From NCBI RefSeq assembly GCF_000281045.1, contig NW_008246068.1, positions 71,456 through 135,455 of the forward strand: DNA of 64,000 nucleotides. Reading direction: 5' to 3'. The notes beneath the pieces were generated by a model that was not told the origin of the DNA, did no database searches, and saw only the letters and a list, made by a program, of their open reading frames with translations. The position numbers and the translations under genes are program-made. This DNA is from Saprolegnia diclina VS20 (lineage: Eukaryota; Oomycota; Saprolegniomycetes; Saprolegniales; Saprolegniaceae). This document shows positions 59,965 to 64,000 of the stretch, in pieces (position 1 is the first letter of the stretch; every line of letters starts with the position of its first letter).

Positions 59965-61191
59965 TTTTGGAGAATTGATTCGATTATGACTCGTGGAATC
60001 CCTGCAGAAATGCCAGATGCCAAGAGTTCTGAGCTAAATATCGTGCTAGGTCGATGCGGCTGGCTATAAGTACTGAGCTGTCTACAAGATCTATAAGGTT
60101 GGCGGAATAAGATTGGAGCTAAGCTTATGCAAGGTCTAAGACGTTGGAACGCCGTGATGCTGGCATGCAACTCGTATTGATACGAGCTTGCGTTTGGGAT
60201 CGCAAAGCAGCTTCGTGTTGGTCACTGGTGTCGCTCTACGTCAATGAAAACGTGCTGGATGATTGGCTACATTTCTGCGGGCAAACTCGACAACTTGAGA
60301 GCTGTCATGTCGCGTGACCAGCCACTTGATACTCCATCTTTCGGCTGAACATCACGCAATTTTGAATTACCGACGGCGTGATCGTCTAGATGGGCAATGT
60401 GGCGAGTCGAGCTTCGGTCCTTCGAGAGCGGGCGGCGGATGCGAGGTTGGCACACGACACGTAAGCTCAAGACAATATATTGTAGACTGGTATGCAGAGA
60501 AAAACCTGGGCCACTGATCGAGCAGCAGCTGAGCGAGGCGAGACGGGGCGTGTAAAACGAAGGACGTGGACTTGAACTGGGGTTGATACTTGGTTGATAT
60601 CATGAGTCAATATTGACCCATGTTGATATGCAGCGTATCCGGCGTGGTTAACCGCCACAGCAATGGCCTTTGATGGTAGGTACAATCTCGCGCTCTGCCC
60701 GTCACGCGGCCGTACCTTCTGATCGCGTTTGGTGGGGGACGTCGGGTGCGTCCTCTTACGAAGCAATGAAGTGTGGTGGACCCCGAGCTAGGCGCTGACG
60801 ACCTGCTTTTCGACGACCGCACTATCGCCGAGATCAACGTCTACGAAGGCCACTTTGGTGCGGCCGACTCGCAGCTGTCGCATCGCTGTCGTGCCCAGAA
60901 TGACAAGCGCAGAGACCAAGGGAATTCACTTCGGGCTGAAGTGGTCTCCTGCTGGATGGTGTGTACCGTTGACAACCGCGTCTCTACGCGCCAAGTCGCA
61001 CCTTCTCGGGGCTTCGAAGGGGCAAGCGATGAGCTCGACCTGTCGACGGCGACACAACACGCATTCGAGCCAAGTATGAATGTATCAATCAAAGGAAAAA
61101 TTATTCCGTCGGAATCAAGAGACTCGTTTCTGTCTTGCGACTGTAACCAACAACACTACATTACTTGTTATGCACATGACATTTGTCGTAG
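59965..61191. other. intergenic, no gene recognised
   Basis: This 1.2-kb stretch between convergent genes has a perfect 12-bp palindrome GTCAATATTGAC (60606-60617) and a TATCCGG near 60638. Short frames lack coding character. Confidence 0.5.
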
Positions 61192-62385
61192 CTACCACCA
61201 AACATCTTCATCGTCGCTACTTGCTCCCGAAGAAGGCGACAATATATCTACATGCCGTACGCGCTCCTGAAGGAGGAAGACCTCGAGTCGTGGACTGCGT
61301 TGGACGGACACCAGGCAGGCTGAGAGACCTCGCGGGCCCCCCGAGATGTCGAGATGCAAGAGCCGTGGCAGTTGGAGTGCGGCGACAACGATGGCTGTCG
61401 CCTCGGCCAAATTCAAACGGCTGGCGTCCATCGAGAAGTGCGTCAAGCGGGCGAAGGCAAGAGCGTCGACCACCAAGCTACCGCGTCCATCGAGGTCGGC
61501 CAAGGTCACGTCTCGCGAGTGCGGGCTTGTCGGTTCGCTCTTGAAGAGACGTAGACGGCGCAAATGACGTGGCAGCGGCTGCGACAAGAACGCTGGCACA
61601 AGATCCTTGTCGTAGTCGAGCTCAAGTTCCCGCAGCGTATTGCAGTTGCGTAGTGCTGTCGCGAGTACTGTGGCGTCGGTAGCACTGACGTTGACATCGG
61701 ACAAGTGCAAGCGCGTCGCTGGTCGCGTCGACAGCCATTGAGTAAGGCACTTGACGCCATCGGAGGTCGCTAACAAGCTACCACCGATGAGGCGCAGGTC
61801 CACGACGTGCGACTGGAGCAGCATCTGCCACACGGCCGGCGCGAGTGACGTGGGAAAGGCATCATCGTGAAAGACGTACAGAGGCGGATTCATCTGGAGC
61901 GTGTACTTGAGCTGCGAGGTAATGACGCTGACAGCCCGCAGAGCTGGCGCCGACATCAATGCTTCAGCCAAGCTGGAGATGTCGAGCGCCGTCGCATTGG
62001 TCTGTAGATGCAACGTGCAGCTCGTCCATATACCTCTCGCAATGTTGATAGTCGCCGGCGCCATCCATCCGACAGCCGCACCGTCCTGGACATGCGGGTG
62101 CTCACGGCGCAAGGCGTCGATGGACTCGTTGCGCTGAAAATACGTGTCGATGTCAAAGATAGTCACCTCATTGCACATAACGTTGTACTGTACGACGGGC
62201 CAGAGGTCGTTGGGCCGCACAAACCAGTCGTCGACAAGGGCGAGGAAGCTCTGCCATGAGCCATCGAGGTCCGCGGGGTTGATGGCCTCGAGCAGCCTGC
62301 GCAGCGTGACGCCACTGGCGACGAAGCCAGCGATCGCGCGCACCAGCTCGGGCGTCGAGGCGACGGTCATCGCGCTGCGGCTCAT
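61192..62385 (-). CDS. leucine-rich-repeat/F-box-like protein of unknown function
   Basis: This 397-residue single-exon protein starts at ATG 62385 (MSRSAMTVASTPELVRAIAGF). Residues 12-60 look like an F-box-type helical start (PELVRAIAGFVASGVTLRRLLEAI). A Trp/Asp-rich part follows at 60-120. From about 130 on there are LRR-like units of 25-28 residues (LAEALMSAPALRAVSVI, HVVDLRLIGGSLL, LRNCNTLRELELDYDKD, LPRHLRRLRLF). The tail is acidic (SSDDEDVWW). Similar F-box-like/LRR proteins are numerous in Saprolegniales, from memory. Substrate-adaptor function is inference. TCCGGAT-type elements lie 70-130 bp upstream. Confidence 0.72.
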   Translation of the reverse strand: MSRSAMTVASTPELVRAIAGFVASGVTLRRLLEAINPADLDGSWQSFLALVDDWFVRPNDLWPVVQYNVMCNEVTIFDIDTYFQRNESIDALRREHPHVQDGAAVGWMAPATINIARGIWTSCTLHLQTNATALDISSLAEALMSAPALRAVSVITSQLKYTLQMNPPLYVFHDDAFPTSLAPAVWQMLLQSHVVDLRLIGGSLLATSDGVKCLTQWLSTRPATRLHLSDVNVSATDATVLATALRNCNTLRELELDYDKDLVPAFLSQPLPRHLRRLRLFKSEPTSPHSRDVTLADLDGRGSLVVDALAFARLTHFSMDASRLNLAEATAIVVAALQLPRLLHLDISGGPRGLSACLVSVQRSPRLEVFLLQERVRHVDILSPSSGASSDDEDVWW

Positions 62386-63797
62386 GTGTGTGGCCGGCTT
62401 CCAGCGGCAAGCTGCTGCCGGGTTGTCAAAGGCGGTGGGTTGCGTTGTTTTAGTCCTTTCCGGATGGTTTCCAGCCAGAATCTACAGTCGTGTCCGGATG
62501 ACTCTACGTATCCGGATAATCAAATGCACACCAATCTGCCACGTAAACGTACAAGCAAGTGCCAACGAGTGGCATATCATTGCATCAACTAGCCTTCCAA
62601 TATACGCTGTATTTGTACCCACTTACAGTGTATTTTTTCACTTGGTCGCCTCGCACCCAGTCCAGTTGTCCGCTTGACAGTACGCTTATTGCGTGTCGCT
62701 CAATCAAGACGCTGCGAGTCAGCGCTACATGCCATTCAACGTCCGCACGTGACTTCAAGTTAAACTGATTGGGTGGAAGCGGACCGTCATGCAAACGACC
62801 GCGTCCGGTCAGCGACTTTGGCGGGAACCTTGACGATGACAATGTGTCTACAATGGACGGTGACGACTTTTGGACGGCACCAGAGCTTTTCAAGGCAAGA
62901 CAATCTCTGTCGCAACATATCTTGATGGACTCGGTTTGCTTTTCACCTTTGTCAAAACACTGTATAACCACCCGCGCAAGAATACTACTCGCCGCCTCAT
63001 GCGAATTGTGGCTAGCAACTTGCGCCCGACTGTACCAAAGCGCGTCCTCGATGGTACCACCAATTCGCACTGGATTGCATGCACCGCCCGACGGCTTCAC
63101 ACGTCGTCGCAACACTGCATGCGGCGATCGAAGACTTTACTTGAGCTTGAATCAAGGAGCTCGGTCGCGATCGTGCCAAGGCTCTAGCAATCACGCGCTA
63201 GCTCACTGCATGCATATCTTTTGGTTTACGAAGTTGAACACGCTGGACGTCACACGCTGCATCAACGCTCGTATTGCTGGTTTCAACGATAACATGCAGA
63301 GTTGTAGCGAAGTTGTAAGTTGAAGGAGTCGTCCTTCGCCATCCGTTTCGCAGATCATTGACGGGTCATCCGTGCACACGTCATGCATATCAAATGGCCG
63401 TGCCGCGGCCCAATCCCGCGCCGATGTACCCAGTGAGTAGGGTTCTGACATGTGCGGGTACACCATACGGTCCCTGATCATTCAGACCGTGCATTTCCTC
63501 TTAACCGCTGTAATCTCTAGTTCGCACTCTCTCGACCTTGCAGCGGACTTGTAGGACTATGGTCGATAACCATTTGGAAATGCAGCTCAAACGATGAAAT
63601 ATATTGCACTGTCTGCGCTATCCTGCACATTTTTGTTGGCGCTACGCGGAGTGTTGCGCTCGTTGTACAAGATCACTTCCGATCACAATCGAATACCTAC
63701 CAATGTGAGACAACTCGTCCCAAGTTGGACTTCGTCTGTCCGCCAAGTGTCTGCGTCTGGCTCGAGTGCCCATTTTGCATTTCACACCAGTACTCAT
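62386..63797. other. intergenic, no gene recognised
   Basis: The left edge holds three TCCGGAT words (62458-62465, 62492-62499, 62509-62517) that belong to the promoter of the minus-strand LRR gene. The rest, to the partial transporter at 63798, has only short frames without coding character. Confidence 0.5.
62458..62517 (-). promoter_or_regulatory. three TCCGGAT elements upstream of the LRR-like gene
   Basis: TTCCGGAT at 62458, GTCCGGAT at 62492 and TATCCGGAT at 62509 stand 73-132 bp upstream of the ATG at 62385. Confidence 0.4.
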
Positions 63798-64000
63798 ATG
63801 CAGCGCGCTTCCGACGTGGCTCTTCGCTACTCGACTGCGTCGATCGACAAGCTCAATACTGAAGCGTACGTCGGCGTGGCCACCCCGAAAATTGACTTGG
63901 AAGGCGGTGCACTCCGCGCCGGCGGGCCGCCCGTCTACACGAGTCGAGAGGTGCTTGCCCTCCTCTTCCAGTATGGCTGCGCTGGCATTCTCTTGGGCGG
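63798..64000 (+). CDS. 5' end of a probable membrane transporter (3' truncated by window)
   Basis: ATG 63798 opens 67 residues that run off the window. The first 40 are polar (a cytoplasmic-type N-terminus). Then comes PPVYTSREVLALLFQYGCAG, the beginning of a hydrophobic helix. The S-R-E-V-x-x-L-L-x-Q-Y motif before the first membrane helix is one I associate with oomycete folate-biopterin-type (MFS) carriers. That identity is tentative because only the first helix is visible. Confidence 0.5.
   Translation, partial: MQRASDVALRYSTASIDKLNTEAYVGVATPKIDLEGGALRAGGPPVYTSREVLALLFQYGCAGILLG

Overview
The window is nuclear DNA of a eukaryote, most likely an oomycete of the Saprolegnia/Achlya/Aphanomyces group (water moulds). 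Genes are compact and mostly 1-3 kb. Introns are about 40-55 nt with GT..(T)AG ends, third codon positions are GC-rich, and intergenic gaps are short. The gene families also fit: TKL-type receptor kinases, PAN/Apple proteins, helicase-associated-domain proteins, and a small protein with the Cys/CEFHR signature I associate with oomycetes. All calls come from reading the sequence; no database was searched.

Layout. 1-7.7 kb: a partial C-terminal CDS, a small Cys/His protein, a six-exon coiled-coil gene (minus) and an FG-nucleoporin of the Nup153 type. 8.1-14 kb: a receptor kinase with a beta-gamma-crystallin-like ectodomain, a decayed SGNH acyltransferase bordered by a perfect inverted repeat, and a nucleoside transporter. 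14.7-24.9 kb: six related genes of an apparently lineage-restricted Gag-like family; some carry paired zinc knuckles with fixed spacing. 25.8-35.9 kb: cytidine deaminase, a thaumatin-like/PAN fusion protein, three crystallin-like membrane proteins (two from a recent tandem duplication) and a FAM210-type mitochondrial protein. 36.8-47 kb: ankyrin protein, a triple kinase-domain protein, a RagA/Gtr1 GTPase, a Spinster-like MFS carrier and a C2-kinase-pseudokinase. 47.9-64 kb: helicase-associated-domain protein, malonyl-CoA decarboxylase, a membrane LRR protein, an NR2C2AP homologue, a membrane-anchored GH16-like protein, an ARM/IQ protein, an amino-acid transporter, an LRR-like protein and the 5' end of a probable transporter.

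The most novel element is the 14.7-24.9 kb cluster. Its members share an N-terminal helical domain resembling a Copia-type Gag capsid region. They differ in their tails: zinc-knuckle pairs CX2CX4HX4C-X23-CX2CX8HX4C, a nuclear-localisation-like basic tail, or a tail with four sumoylation-like motifs. No protease, integrase, reverse transcriptase or LTR is visible, so a domesticated, diversified Gag family is the simplest reading.

Recurrent non-coding signals include a TATCCGGA element upstream of several start codons, dispersed TAGTCGTTTAGT repeats, and CCAAT boxes. No tRNA, rRNA, CRISPR array or complete transposon was recognised.
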